Below are positions 8,326 to 17,187 of a stretch of DNA of 64,000 nucleotides, in pieces. The stretch lies in assembly GCF_022288725.1 (NCBI RefSeq), contig NZ_JAKNTA010000010.1, positions 130,398 to 194,397 of the forward strand, written 5' to 3'. The first letter of the stretch is position 1, and the number at the start of each line of letters is the position of its first letter. The notes under the pieces were generated by a model, which worked only from the letters and a program-made list of their open reading frames with translations, did no database searches and was not told the DNA's origin. The translations under genes and the position numbers were made by a program. The stretch is from Kitasatospora sp. A2-31. Its GTDB lineage: Bacteria; Actinomycetota; Actinomycetes; Streptomycetales; Streptomycetaceae.

Positions 8326-8381
8326 CGCATCCGTGTGCGGACGCAGTCGGCCCTCGCCGACCCCATCCGCACACGGATGCG
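8326..8381. promoter_or_regulatory. Pair of operator-like palindromes before sirtuin gene
   Basis: A perfect 16-base inverted repeat: CGCATCCGTGTGCGGA at 8326-8341 and TCCGCACACGGATGCG at 8366-8381, 24 bases apart. Each arm is itself a palindrome-like site: CATCCG-CACA-CGGATG at 8364-8379 is perfect, and GCATCCG-TGTG-CGGACGC at 8327-8344 has one mismatch. The downstream site ends 6 bases before the TAGGCT -10 box, ideal for a repressor dimer. The cognate regulator is not evident in the window. Confidence 0.7.
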
Positions 8382-8387
8382 CAGGAC

Positions 8388-8393
8388 TAGGCT
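8388..8393 (+). promoter_or_regulatory. -10 box of sirtuin gene (leaderless-type)
   Basis: TAGGCT lies 7 bases before the ATG at 8401, so transcription would start at or next to the first base of the start codon. There is no ribosome-binding site, which fits a leaderless mRNA. Confidence 0.55.
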
Positions 8394-8400
8394 GCTGACC

Positions 8401-9423
8401 ATGGGTGCGTATCCGACGTCCGGGGAGTCCGTGGCACGCCGAGCCGGGCCGGCGCGCCGGTCCCCCGCGGCGGACGGGACCGCGGCCGTCCCCTACCGGA
8501 CCGCGGCGGCAGGCGCGGGGCTGGAGGTGGTGGAGCGGCTGCTGGCCGGTCGCGGGGTGGCCGTCCTGAGCGGGGCGGGCCTGTCCACCGAGTCCGGGAT
8601 TCCCGACTACCGGGGTGCCACCGGCAGTCGGCGCCGCGGCACACCGATGACGTACCAGGAGTTCACCGGGAGCGAGGCCGCCCGGCGCCGGTACTGGGCG
8701 CGCAGCCACGTCGGGTGGCGGGCGATCGCCGCCGCCGAGCCGAACGCCGGGCACCGCGCGGTCGAGGCGCTCCGCCGGTCGGGACACGTGTCCTCGGTGA
8801 TCACCCAGAACGTCGACGGGCTGCACCGGGCGGCCGGGACGGCTGACGCGGTGGAGTTGCACGGCGGGCTCGACCGGGTGGTCTGCCTCGGGTGCCGGCG
8901 CACCACCGCCCGCGCCGAGCTGGACCGCCGGCTGGAGGCGCTGAACGACGGCTTCCGGGAGACGGGCGCAACGCTCAACCCGGACGGGGACGTCGAGCTG
9001 GCGGACGCGCGGGTGGCCGCGTTCCGGATCGCGCCGTGCGAGGCCTGCGGCGGCGTACTCAAGCCCGACGTGGTGTTCTTCGGCGAGGCCGTGCCCAAGG
9101 AGCGGGTCGAACAGTGCTACCGGCTGGTCGACGCGGCGCGGGCGCTGCTCGTCCTCGGCTCGTCGCTGACCGTCCTCTCGGGGCTCCGGTTCGTGCGCCA
9201 CGCCGCCCGCAGCGGCCGGCCGGTCGCGATCGTCAACCAGGGCTCGACGCGCGGGGACGACCTCGCGGTGGCGACGGTCGCACTTCCGCTCGGCACCACG
9301 CTCACCACGTTGGCGCACCGCCTCACTCCGCCCACCGGGGCACCGACGCCCGAAGCACCGACGCCTGAAGCACCGACGGCCGAAGCACCGACGCCCCAGG
9401 CGCAGCCCACCGAACAGAGGTGA
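8401..9423 (+). CDS. Sir2-family NAD-dependent protein deacylase (sirtuin)
   Basis: A 340-residue sirtuin. GAGLSTESGIPDYRG (58-72) is the NAD-binding signature, TQNVDGLH the second NAD motif, ELHGG contains the catalytic His, and CLGC plus CEAC give the four zinc ligands; VVFFGEAVP follows. Sirtuins remove acyl groups from lysines using NAD. The N-terminal 35 residues are non-conserved. The C-terminal tail is unusual: four 15-base units at 9340-9399 encode APTPE-type pentapeptides, a flexible Pro/Ala/Glu tail. It appears leaderless and preceded by two palindromic operators, so expression is probably tightly controlled. Confidence 0.92.
   Translation: MGAYPTSGESVARRAGPARRSPAADGTAAVPYRTAAAGAGLEVVERLLAGRGVAVLSGAGLSTESGIPDYRGATGSRRRGTPMTYQEFTGSEAARRRYWARSHVGWRAIAAAEPNAGHRAVEALRRSGHVSSVITQNVDGLHRAAGTADAVELHGGLDRVVCLGCRRTTARAELDRRLEALNDGFRETGATLNPDGDVELADARVAAFRIAPCEACGGVLKPDVVFFGEAVPKERVEQCYRLVDAARALLVLGSSLTVLSGLRFVRHAARSGRPVAIVNQGSTRGDDLAVATVALPLGTTLTTLAHRLTPPTGAPTPEAPTPEAPTAEAPTPQAQPTEQR
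9340..9399 (+). repeat. 15-bp in-frame tandem repeat in sirtuin 3' end
   Basis: Four consecutive copies of GCACCGACGCCCGAA with 0-3 changes, encoding the disordered tail of the sirtuin. Confidence 0.85.
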
Positions 9424-9509
9424 CGGTCCGCCGGGCGTCGGCGCGACCCGGTCCGGCGGGTGGCGCCCGCGGCGACGGCGCCCCGGCCCGGCGGCACCCG
9501 ACGCCCCCC

Positions 9510-9605
9510 GCACCCCAGGCCGCCACGCCCCGCGCACCCCGCACCCCAGGCCGCCACGCCCCGCGCACCCCGCACCCCGCACCCCGCACCCCGCACCCCG
9601 CACCC
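9510..9605. repeat. 31-bp duplicate plus heptamer array
   Basis: Two identical adjacent 31-base units (9510-9540 and 9541-9571) are followed by a run of GCACCCC heptamers to 9605, a motif already present at the unit edges. It lies between the convergent sirtuin and XRE genes. There are no spacers, so it is not a CRISPR array; simple replication slippage is likely. Confidence 0.85.
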
Positions 9606-9660
9606 GTACGACGGCTGGGGGTTCGGTAAACCAAACGGCTGGCGCCTGCTCACTGCCCGG

Positions 9661-10308
9661 TCATTGCCCGGCCGGGGCGTCCGGGGACGGCCACCGGGCG
9701 GTGTCGGGGCGGCAGTCGCCGGGGGCCGGGGTGCTGAGGTGGAGGCGCTGCTCGGCCCGGTAGTGGAGCAGCAGGACGGACCGGACCGGGCCGTCCAGCG
9801 CCGTGTAGGAGTGCGGCATCGCCGCGTCGAAGGCGATGTAGTCGCCGGGGCCGAGCTCCACCTCGCGCCCGTCCACCCGGACACCGAGCCGGCCCGTCTG
9901 GACGATGGTGTGCTCCGTGCCGGTGTGGCCGAGGGAGTCCTGGGTGCCGTCGGCCCGCACCTGCTGGTCGTAGACCTCGAACACGGCGTCGGCGGACTCG
10001 ATCCGGCGCAGCGGGCGCAGGTCGACGCCCTTGCCGCTGAGCACCTCGACGTCGGCCGCGCGGACCACCGTCACCTCGCGGGACGGCGGGCGGTCCACCA
10101 GGTCGGAGATGGGCACCTCCAGGACGCGGGCGAGGCTGAACACCGTTTCGATGGTCGGGTTGCCGGTGCCCTGCTCCAGCTGGGAGAGGGTGGCCTTGCC
10201 GATCTTCGACCGCCGGGACAGCTCGGAGAGCGACAGCCCTCGCTGGGTCCTGACCCGCTTCAGATTGGCGGCCAGCATGTCCCGGACCGAGCCCTCGGTG
10301 GCGCTCAC
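9661..10308 (-). CDS. XRE-family regulator with cupin domain
   Basis: A 215-residue regulator. Residues about 15-68 are a helix-turn-helix of the Cro/CI class (LKRVRTQRGLSLSELSRRSK, then KATLSQLEQG), and residues about 120-195 form a small cupin (GHTGTEHTIVQTGRLGV, GPGDYIAFDAAMPHSY). Such proteins repress or activate nearby metabolic genes and sense a small ligand through the cupin. The GTG at 10308 follows AGAGGAAGC. It is divergent from the Xaa-Pro aminopeptidase at 10483 with 174 bases between, so it probably controls that gene and perhaps the biosynthetic cluster beyond. An A/T-rich patch GATATACCGTACAG at 10336-10349 is a candidate control region. Confidence 0.88.
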   Translation of the reverse strand: MSATEGSVRDMLAANLKRVRTQRGLSLSELSRRSKIGKATLSQLEQGTGNPTIETVFSLARVLEVPISDLVDRPPSREVTVVRAADVEVLSGKGVDLRPLRRIESADAVFEVYDQQVRADGTQDSLGHTGTEHTIVQTGRLGVRVDGREVELGPGDYIAFDAAMPHSYTALDGPVRSVLLLHYRAEQRLHLSTPAPGDCRPDTARWPSPDAPAGQ

Positions 10309-10482
10309 GCTTCCTCTTTCCTCCCGATGCCGTTCGATATACCGTACAGGTCGTGCCGGCGGACCAGGCCATGATGCCGTTCGCTCCCCCGACCGGGGTG
10401 GAGCGCGCGCCGTGTCCGACCGGCTGCCGGCCGGCTGCCGTCGAGCGGCAGCCCGGACCCCCATTCGATTCAGGAGACGGCT

Positions 10483-11949
10483 GTGACCGAGCGGACACCC
10501 GACAACCAGGAGTTCGAGGCCCCCGTGAGCGAGCGCAAGAAGCGGAAGAACGGCCTGCTCCAGGGGGTGAGCGAGGAGCTCGCCGCGCACATGCGCCAGG
10601 GGTGGGGCGACACCGAGCTGCGCGATCTGGAGCCGATCCCGCAGGCCGCGCACACCGCCCGCCGCCGGGCCGTGCTCTCCGCCCGCTTCCCGGGTGAGCT
10701 GCTGGTGATCCCCTCCGGCAACCCGAAGGTCCGCTCCAACGACACGGACTACCCCTTCCGGCCGTCGTCCGACTACGTCTACCTGACCGGCGACCAGTCC
10801 GAGGACGCCGCCCTGGTGCTGGAGCCCCTGGCGGACGGCGGGCACCAGGCGGTCGCCTACCTGCTGCCGCGCTCCGACCGCGAGAACGGCGAGTTCTGGC
10901 TCGACCTGCACGGGGAGCTCTGGGACGGCCGGCGCCCCAGCCTCACCGAGAACGAGCGGCTCCTCGGCCTGCCCTGCCGCGACGTCCGCACGCTGCTGGA
11001 GCGGCTCGGCGAGGCCACCGGCCCGGTCCGGCTGCTGCGCGGTCACGACACGGACGTCGAGGCCGCGCTGAGCGACGCGGTGAGCCTGCGCGCGGACGAG
11101 GAGTTCCGCGAGTTCCTGTCCGGGATGCGGCTGGTCAAGGACGAGTTCGAGATCGCCGACCTGCGGTTCGCGTGCGAGGCGACCGCCCGCGGGTTCGAGG
11201 ACGTCGTCCGCACGATGGGCGCGGACACGCCGACCCCCGAGCGGGTGATCGAGGGCACCTTCTTCCTGCGCGCCCGGACCGAGGGCAACGACATCGGCTA
11301 CAAGTCGGTCTGCGCCGCCGGCGAGCACGCCACCACCCTGCACTGGGTGCGCAACAACGGCCAGGCCCGCCCCGGCGAGCTGCTGCTGCTCGACGCCGGC
11401 GTGGAGACCGACAACCTCTACACCTCCGACGTCACCCGCACGGTGCCGGTCAGCGGCCGGTTCAGCCCGATCCAGCGCAAGGTCTACGACGCGGTGTACG
11501 CCGCGCAGGAGGCCGGGATCGCCGCGGTCAAGCCCGGTGCGGCCTTCCGGGACTTCCACGTCGCCGCCCAGCGCGTGCTGGCCGAGCACCTGGTCGCCTG
11601 GGGCCTCCTGGGCGACCGCTCGGTGGACGAGGTGTTCGAGCTGGGGCTGCACCGCCGCTGGACGCTGGCCGGTACCGGGCACATGATCGGCCTGGACGTC
11701 CACGACTGCGCCGTGGCCCGCCGCGAGGCGTACGTCGACGGCACGCTGGAGCCCGGGATGGTGCTCACCGTCGAGCCGGGGATGTACTTCCAGGCCGACG
11801 ACCTGTCCGTGCCCGAGGAGTACCGCGGTATCGGCGTCCGGATCGAGGACGACATCCTGGTCACCGCCGACGGCAACGAGAACCTCTCGGCCGGTCTGCC
11901 GCGGCAGGCCGACGACGTCGAGGCCTGGATGGCCCGCGTCCGCGGCTGA
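10483..11949 (+). CDS. pepP: Xaa-Pro aminopeptidase (aminopeptidase P), copy 1
   Basis: A 488-residue M24B metallopeptidase that removes an N-terminal residue preceding proline. An AMP_N-type N-terminal domain (about 50-190) precedes the pita-bread catalytic domain. The likely dimetal ligands are D304 (LLLLDAGVE), D316 (TSDVTRTVPVSG), H400 (GTGHMIGLDVHD), E431 (TVEPGMYF) and E455 (RIEDDIL), so it looks fully active. The first 25 residues are charged and non-conserved. GTG start with CAGGAGACGG upstream. A second copy lies at 32713 on the far side of the biosynthetic cluster, which is suggestive. Convergent with the carboxylic acid reductase gene, separated by a strong terminator. Confidence 0.93.
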   Translation: MTERTPDNQEFEAPVSERKKRKNGLLQGVSEELAAHMRQGWGDTELRDLEPIPQAAHTARRRAVLSARFPGELLVIPSGNPKVRSNDTDYPFRPSSDYVYLTGDQSEDAALVLEPLADGGHQAVAYLLPRSDRENGEFWLDLHGELWDGRRPSLTENERLLGLPCRDVRTLLERLGEATGPVRLLRGHDTDVEAALSDAVSLRADEEFREFLSGMRLVKDEFEIADLRFACEATARGFEDVVRTMGADTPTPERVIEGTFFLRARTEGNDIGYKSVCAAGEHATTLHWVRNNGQARPGELLLLDAGVETDNLYTSDVTRTVPVSGRFSPIQRKVYDAVYAAQEAGIAAVKPGAAFRDFHVAAQRVLAEHLVAWGLLGDRSVDEVFELGLHRRWTLAGTGHMIGLDVHDCAVARREAYVDGTLEPGMVLTVEPGMYFQADDLSVPEEYRGIGVRIEDDILVTADGNENLSAGLPRQADDVEAWMARVRG

Positions 11950-11951
11950 GC

Positions 11952-12000
11952 CGCCCGCAGGTCGCCCGCAGGTCGCCCGCAGGTCGCCCGCAGATCGCCC
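11952..12000. repeat. 11-bp tandem repeat after pepP
   Basis: CGCCCGCAGGT occurs four times in a row (the fourth reads CGCCCGCAGAT), plus a partial fifth copy, directly after the pepP stop codon. Confidence 0.85.
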
Positions 12001-12009
12001 CGCAGCGGA

Positions 12010-12044
12010 ACGGCCGGCCCGCACCCTCGGTGCGGGCCGGCCGT
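12010..12044. terminator. Strong bidirectional terminator hairpin
   Basis: ACGGCCGGCCCGCACC and its exact complement form a 16-bp stem with a 3-base CTC loop. It lies between the convergent ends of pepP and the carboxylic acid reductase gene. Confidence 0.85.
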
Positions 12045-12059
12045 GCTCCCACGGACGCC

Positions 12060-15000
12060 CTACAGCAGGCCGTGCAACCGCAGGTCGGCGACACACTTTC
12101 CGATGAACTCCGGGGTGAGCGAGGGCACTTCGCCCCCGCCGACGCCGAGCTCACGGACCGCGGCGGTGAAGCGCGCGGCCGGGGTCGCGGAGCCCGGCCG
12201 CGGCTCGCCGGGGCGGGCGTAGGCCGGCAGCAGGGGCAGCAGGGAGAGCCGGCGCTGGTGGTCGGGCAGGCCGCGCAGCGCCGCCTCGAAGCGCATGTGC
12301 CACTCCCGGTGGTCGTCGAAGCGGGCGATCGGGTGGCCCGCCGCGATCAGCCAGTCGACGATCCCGTCCAGCGAGATGCCGTCGTCGTTCGCGTTGACGG
12401 TGTGGAAGGTGGTGAAGCCCGCCGCGCCGTGGGCGGCGAGGGCGGTGATCGCCTCGGCGGTGAAGTCCACCGGAAGGCCGCTGTAGTGGGCGCGGTCGCT
12501 GCGCCTGCCGTCGCGGTCGAGCCGGTAGAAGGAGCGCGGTGCCATGCCGGCGGCGAGGACGCTGAGGACGACGCGGGTGAACCGGTCCGGCAGGTTCAGC
12601 CGGCCGGGGAGGCTGCGGTGGGCCAGGATCATGTCCGGTCGGAAGACGGTGACCGGCAGGCCCGTCAGTTCGTGCGCCTCGCGCAGCAGCACTTCGCCGG
12701 CCCACTTGCTGGTGGCGTAGCCGTTCGCGTCGGAGTCGTCGAGCGGGCGGGCGGGGAGCGCCTCGCGGATGTCGGCCGCCTCGTCGAGCAGTGTCGCGTC
12801 GGGGCGCACCGCGGCGGCGATGGTGGAGACGTAGGCGAAGCGCTTCGGGCGGCCGGTGAGCGCCAGGGCGATCAGCTCAGCGGTCGCGGCGACGTTCGGG
12901 GTGAACAGGCGCCGGTACGGGAGCACGTGGTTGACCAGGGCGGCTGCGTGCACGATCTGGTCGGTCCGGGCGGCGAGCCGGGCCCAGGTGGCGTCGTCCA
13001 GGCCCAGTTTCGGCTCGGCGAGGTCCGCCGCCAGGACGTCGAGGCGGTCCCCGGCAGCCTCGACGAGCCGGTCGGCCCGCTCCTCCCCCGCCGCGGCGCG
13101 CAGGCAGTCGAGGACGCGCCGGCGGGCGGCCGTGTCGTCCTCCGCCCGGGCCAGGCAGGTGAGCCGCCCCCCGGACCGGGCGAGGCGTTCGAGCCATTCG
13201 ACGGCGAGGAAGCGGCCGAGGTAGCCGGTCGGGCCGGTGAGCAGCACGTCGTGGACCGGGGCCGGGCCGTCCGGCGCGCCGGCCTCGGCCCCGGACGCGG
13301 GGGTGAGCAGGCGGGCGTCGAGGAACCGGTCGAGGGTGAGGTCGGCGGCCCGGGCCTCGACCGCGTCCGCGCCGTGCACGGAGGCGAAGCTGGCCCGCGG
13401 CACCGTGGCGCCGGACGCCGGTGCGCCGGACGGCTCGCGGCCGACCGGCGCGGTCCCCGGCGACGGAGCCCCGGCGCCCCGGCCGAGGCGGTCGGCGATC
13501 CGGGCCAGCGTCGCGGACGGGCCGAGCACGGCCTGGACCGGCACCTCGGTGTCGAAGACCCGTTCCAGCACGGTCGCGAAGGTGTGGGCGGAGAGCGAGT
13601 CACCGCCGAGCTCGGCGAAGGTGGCCTCCGGACGCACCAGTGCCGCGGGGTGGCCGAGGGTGATCTGGACGGCGGTGCGGACCGCCTCCAGCGGTTCCAC
13701 CGCCCCGTCGCGGGCGCTCAGCTCGGCGAGCTGGCCGGCCCGGCCGGCCGCGATGTCCGCGTACAGCTGCTCCAGCCGGGCGCCGTAGTGCTCCTTGAGG
13801 GCGGGGCGCAGCAGCTTGCCGACCCCCGAGAGCAGTCCGTTGGCGAGGCCGAACGGCTGCCGCTCGATCAGCACGTCCTGCGGGATCTCGTAGGCGTACA
13901 GGCCGGCTCCGTGGGCGAGTTCGCGCATCGAGTCGAGGACGGCCGCGCGGGCGCAGGCGTCGTCGGCCCGCCCCAGCCGCTCCCGGTCGGGCACGACCAC
14001 CGCCAGCAGGAACGCCTGCTCGCTGCTGCCGTAGACGTAGACCTGGGCGACGAGCGGGCTGGTGGAGTAGAGCGCCTCCAGCTTCGAGACCGCGACGAAC
14101 TCGCCCTGGGAGAGCTTGACGACGTTGTTGATCCGGTCGACGTAGACCAGGCGGTCGGGCCCGACCTCGGCGAACACGTCGCCGGTGCGGTAGTAGCCGT
14201 CCTCGTCGAAGGTGCGGGCGGTGACCTCGGGCTGCCGGTAGTAGCCGGGCACCATGTCGGTCGACTTGAGCCGCAACTCGCCCCGGGGGTGGGGCCGGTC
14301 GGTCGCGAAGTAGCCGAGCTCGGGGACGTCGACCAGGCGGTAGTCGAGGATCGGGGGGCGGCGGACCTGCTGGTCGACGATGACGGCGCGGGTGGTCTCC
14401 GTGGAGCCGTAGCAGTCGATGATCTTCGTGCCGAGGACGTCGCCCATGAACGTGTGCATGGCGGCCGACAGCGGCGCGCTGCCGCACAGGGCACTCATGA
14501 TCCGGCCGCCGAGCATGCCGTCCCGGACGTGCTCGCGCGCGGCCGCCTCGGCCTCGGCACGGGCGGTGCCGCCGCGGGTGCGGCGTTCGGCCTCCAGCAG
14601 GTGGCGCTGGTGGACCATGTCGCAGATCCGCGGGACGAGGCTGAGCACGGTGGGGCGGGAGAGCCGGATGTCGTCGAAGAGGGTGGACAGGTCGCCGCGG
14701 GCGGCGAAGTGGCCGATGCCGCCGCAGGCGAGCGCGGAGACCAGCCAGGAGCGGCCGTTGACGTGGCTCATCGGCATGTAGTGCAGGACGATGGTCGGCA
14801 CGGGTATGCCGTCCACCGCGGCCATGCCGCCGGAGGCCTTCTGCCACATCCGGGTGATCATGGCGGCGGTGTAGATCGCACCCTTGGGGGTGCCGGTGCT
14901 CCCGGACGTGTAGATCAGGCCGGCCAGCCGTTCCGGATCGCCCTCGTGCGGTGCGGCGCGCGGGAGTTCGGCGCCGCGGCGCAGCTCGTCCGCCAGCGGC

Positions 15001-15656
15001 GCCACCGCGGCCCGGCCGTCCAGCTTCTCGGCGGCGGCGCGCAGCGCCTCCCGGTGGTCGTCGACGCGCAGGTCGCAGTCGAAGACGACCAGGCGCTCGA
15101 CGCTGTCGGAGGCCAGGACGGTGTCGACGGCGGCGTCGAGCGAGCCGATGTCGGCGGCGAGCAGGCGGGGCTCCGTCTCGGCGACCACCGGGGCCAGCCG
15201 GGGCGCGGGTGCACCGGTGGCCAGCGGGACGGAGACGGTGCCCAGGTACATGCAGGCCAGGTCGATGACGGCGTAGTCGACGCCGGTGAAGCCGAGGGTG
15301 GCGACGAAGTCACCGGGCCGCAGGCCGCCGCCGGCCGGGTCGGCCCAGGCGGTGGCGAGCCGGCCGACCCGCTGCCAGAGTTCGGCGTAGCTCACCGTCT
15401 CGAAGGCGGGCAGGAGTTCGCGGGTGCTGCGGCCGGTGGCGGTGTCCCGGACGATCCGTTCGGCGCGGCGGGCGAGGGCCGGACGGTCGGCGTAGCCGCG
15501 CACGGCGGTCTCGATGGTGGCGACGAGGCCGCCCTCGCACGCCCGGACCGCTTCCGCGACGTCAGGGGACGGGACGGAGGCGGTGAAGTCGGGGTCGTGC
15601 GCGCGCAGCGCCGCGGCCCGGGCCGCGAGGTCGCGGCCCGGCTGGTGTTCGGACAT
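12060..15656 (-). CDS. car: Carboxylic acid reductase (A-T-R)
   Basis: A 1198-residue three-domain enzyme that converts a carboxylic acid to an aldehyde with ATP and NADPH. The adenylation domain carries YTSGSTGTPKG near residue 250 and CYGSTETT; the carrier domain has GGDSLSA with the phosphopantetheine serine at S687; the reductase domain starts with LLTGPTGYLGRF near 805 and has YATSK with the catalytic Tyr at about 980 and Lys at 984. Length matches known bacterial carboxylic acid reductases. It needs a phosphopantetheinyl transferase, not present in the window. GGAGCACCC precedes the ATG. It is downstream of the MFS gene at 17107 in the same operon and presumably releases an aldehyde in the cluster pathway. 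Confidence 0.93.
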   Translation of the reverse strand: MSEHQPGRDLAARAAALRAHDPDFTASVPSPDVAEAVRACEGGLVATIETAVRGYADRPALARRAERIVRDTATGRSTRELLPAFETVSYAELWQRVGRLATAWADPAGGGLRPGDFVATLGFTGVDYAVIDLACMYLGTVSVPLATGAPAPRLAPVVAETEPRLLAADIGSLDAAVDTVLASDSVERLVVFDCDLRVDDHREALRAAAEKLDGRAAVAPLADELRRGAELPRAAPHEGDPERLAGLIYTSGSTGTPKGAIYTAAMITRMWQKASGGMAAVDGIPVPTIVLHYMPMSHVNGRSWLVSALACGGIGHFAARGDLSTLFDDIRLSRPTVLSLVPRICDMVHQRHLLEAERRTRGGTARAEAEAAAREHVRDGMLGGRIMSALCGSAPLSAAMHTFMGDVLGTKIIDCYGSTETTRAVIVDQQVRRPPILDYRLVDVPELGYFATDRPHPRGELRLKSTDMVPGYYRQPEVTARTFDEDGYYRTGDVFAEVGPDRLVYVDRINNVVKLSQGEFVAVSKLEALYSTSPLVAQVYVYGSSEQAFLLAVVVPDRERLGRADDACARAAVLDSMRELAHGAGLYAYEIPQDVLIERQPFGLANGLLSGVGKLLRPALKEHYGARLEQLYADIAAGRAGQLAELSARDGAVEPLEAVRTAVQITLGHPAALVRPEATFAELGGDSLSAHTFATVLERVFDTEVPVQAVLGPSATLARIADRLGRGAGAPSPGTAPVGREPSGAPASGATVPRASFASVHGADAVEARAADLTLDRFLDARLLTPASGAEAGAPDGPAPVHDVLLTGPTGYLGRFLAVEWLERLARSGGRLTCLARAEDDTAARRRVLDCLRAAAGEERADRLVEAAGDRLDVLAADLAEPKLGLDDATWARLAARTDQIVHAAALVNHVLPYRRLFTPNVAATAELIALALTGRPKRFAYVSTIAAAVRPDATLLDEAADIREALPARPLDDSDANGYATSKWAGEVLLREAHELTGLPVTVFRPDMILAHRSLPGRLNLPDRFTRVVLSVLAAGMAPRSFYRLDRDGRRSDRAHYSGLPVDFTAEAITALAAHGAAGFTTFHTVNANDDGISLDGIVDWLIAAGHPIARFDDHREWHMRFEAALRGLPDHQRRLSLLPLLPAYARPGEPRPGSATPAARFTAAVRELGVGGGEVPSLTPEFIGKCVADLRLHGLL

Positions 15657-15715
15657 GGGTGCTCCGGTGTGTGAGGGGTCGTTGGGCCGGTGCCCGGGCC
15701 CCGCCGCCCGGGACC

Positions 15716-17107
15716 TCAGGCTGCGTCGGCGGGCAGTCGGCGGGCCCCGAGGCCGACGGCGAGCGCCAGCAGCAGGTAGATCAGGACGGCCGCCACCGCC
15801 GGGGCGGCGATGCCGTTGCGGGACTGCAGGCCGCCGAGGAGGGCGACGCCGATCGTGGTGCCCGACGAGCGGCCGGCGGACATCAGCCCGCTGGCGATCG
15901 CCGAGCGGTGCTCGGGGGCGGTCGCCATGACCAGGGTGATCTGGGGAACCGTCGCCAGGCCGAAGCCGAGGCCGATGAAGGTGAGCCCGGCGCCGGTGCC
16001 GATCGGGGCGTCGCTGCCGACGAGGACCAGCAGGACTCCGCCGACCAGGGTCAGCAGGACGGCGATGCCGAGCACCCGTGGAGCGCCGAGGCGGGCGTGG
16101 ATCCGCCCGGCGACCAGGGGCATCAGGGTGATCGGCAGGGCGGAGGGCAGGAAGCAGAGCCCGGTGGTGACCGGGTCGTACCCGCGCACCTGCTGGAGAA
16201 ACATGCTGATCGAGAAGACCAGCCCGTAGTAGCCGGCGAAGAGCAGCAGTCCGGCCGCCACGAAGTTGCGGAAGCCGGGGGCCCGGAACAGGTCGCCCGG
16301 GATCATCGGGTGGGCGCAGCTGCGCTGGCGGGCCACGAAGGCGGCGAGCGCGAGGAGCGCGGTCGCCGCCGCCGCGACGGGCAGCGGCCTGCTCCAGCCG
16401 AGCTCCCGGCCCTCGGTGAGCGCCACCGCTATGCCGCCGAGGACGACGGCGGCCAGCAGCTGGCCGGGCACGTCCTGGGGCTCCTTGCGCACGCCCGCTC
16501 CGCTCCTGGGCATGTGACGGGCCGACAGCCAGAGGATCGCCAGCACGACCGGCACGTTCACCAGGAAGATGCTGCGCCACCCCACCGCCGCGACCAGGGC
16601 GCCCCCGAGGATCGGGCCGAAGGCGACCGGGCTGCCGCCGACCATCGCCCAGACCGAGACGGCCTTCGCCCGGTCGTCCGGGTCGCGGTAGGTGTCGGTG
16701 AGCATCACCAGGGTGGCGGGCGTCAGCAGGATCCCGCCGAGGCCCTGCAGCGCCCGGGCGGCGACGAGGGCGGCGCCGCCCGGGGCGAGGCCGCAGAGCA
16801 CGGACGTCACCCCGAACACGGCGACGCCCGCACGGAAGACGGGCACCGCCCCGAACCGCCCGACCAGCGCTGCGCCGGCCAGCACCAGGCTCGCCATGAC
16901 GACCGCGTACGCGTCGACGACCAGCTGCATCGTCGACAGACCCGCTCCGAGGCCGGCCCGGATCTCCGGGATCGCCACGTTCACGATGCTGATGTCGATG
17001 ACGACCATGGCGGTCGCCAGGCTCGCCGCGGTGAGGACCCGGCGGGGTCTCGGGGGTGCATCGTCCAGGGCCGGCGCGTCGTTGTCGAGTCTGGTCGAGT
17101 TGGCCAT
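15716..17107 (-). CDS. MFS drug-type transporter (DHA2/EmrB-like)
   Basis: A 463-residue integral membrane protein with about 12-14 hydrophobic segments. Motif A-like GRFGAVPVF, the start MVVIDISIVNVAIPEI (segment 1, typical of the DHA2 family) and GGSPVAFGPILGGALV (motif C region of antiporters) are visible. It most likely exports the product of the cluster by proton antiport. It is the first gene of the leftward arm: a clear promoter lies 50-80 bases upstream, and the carboxylic acid reductase follows after 59 bases. The ribosome-binding site is weak (GGAAATGG), which may limit its translation. Confidence 0.9.
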   Translation of the reverse strand: MANSTRLDNDAPALDDAPPRPRRVLTAASLATAMVVIDISIVNVAIPEIRAGLGAGLSTMQLVVDAYAVVMASLVLAGAALVGRFGAVPVFRAGVAVFGVTSVLCGLAPGGAALVAARALQGLGGILLTPATLVMLTDTYRDPDDRAKAVSVWAMVGGSPVAFGPILGGALVAAVGWRSIFLVNVPVVLAILWLSARHMPRSGAGVRKEPQDVPGQLLAAVVLGGIAVALTEGRELGWSRPLPVAAAATALLALAAFVARQRSCAHPMIPGDLFRAPGFRNFVAAGLLLFAGYYGLVFSISMFLQQVRGYDPVTTGLCFLPSALPITLMPLVAGRIHARLGAPRVLGIAVLLTLVGGVLLVLVGSDAPIGTGAGLTFIGLGFGLATVPQITLVMATAPEHRSAIASGLMSAGRSSGTTIGVALLGGLQSRNGIAAPAVAAVLIYLLLALAVGLGARRLPADAA

Positions 17108-17159
17108 GCGGCTGCCATTTCCGGTGAGGCGGTGAATTCCTGCCGAGCGGTGCCCGGAA

Positions 17160-17187
17160 ATCCTAGCCGGGCCCGATGGGGCGTCAA
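17160..17187 (-). promoter_or_regulatory. Promoter of MFS-car operon
   Basis: Reading leftward, TTGACG (17187-17182), a 16-base spacer and TAGGAT (17165-17160) match the principal sigma factor consensus closely. Transcription would start near 17153, about 45 bases before the MFS start codon. Confidence 0.7.

Noticed and set aside
7924..8400. N-terminal extension of the sirtuin from an upstream start
   Set aside because: The extra residues are Arg/Pro-rich noise and would cross the operator pair and the -10 box at 8388.
9510..9605. Possible CRISPR-like array
   Set aside because: Repeats are directly adjacent with no spacers and degrade into heptamers; no cas gene nearby.
12010..12044. Operator site
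   Set aside because: A 16-bp stem with a 3-base loop between convergent gene ends is better explained as a bidirectional terminator.
11172..15674. Very long open frame on the plus strand opposite the carboxylic acid reductase
   Set aside because: High GC leaves stop-free antisense frames; it is Arg/Gly/Val-rich, without domains, while the minus strand gives a complete A-T-R enzyme.
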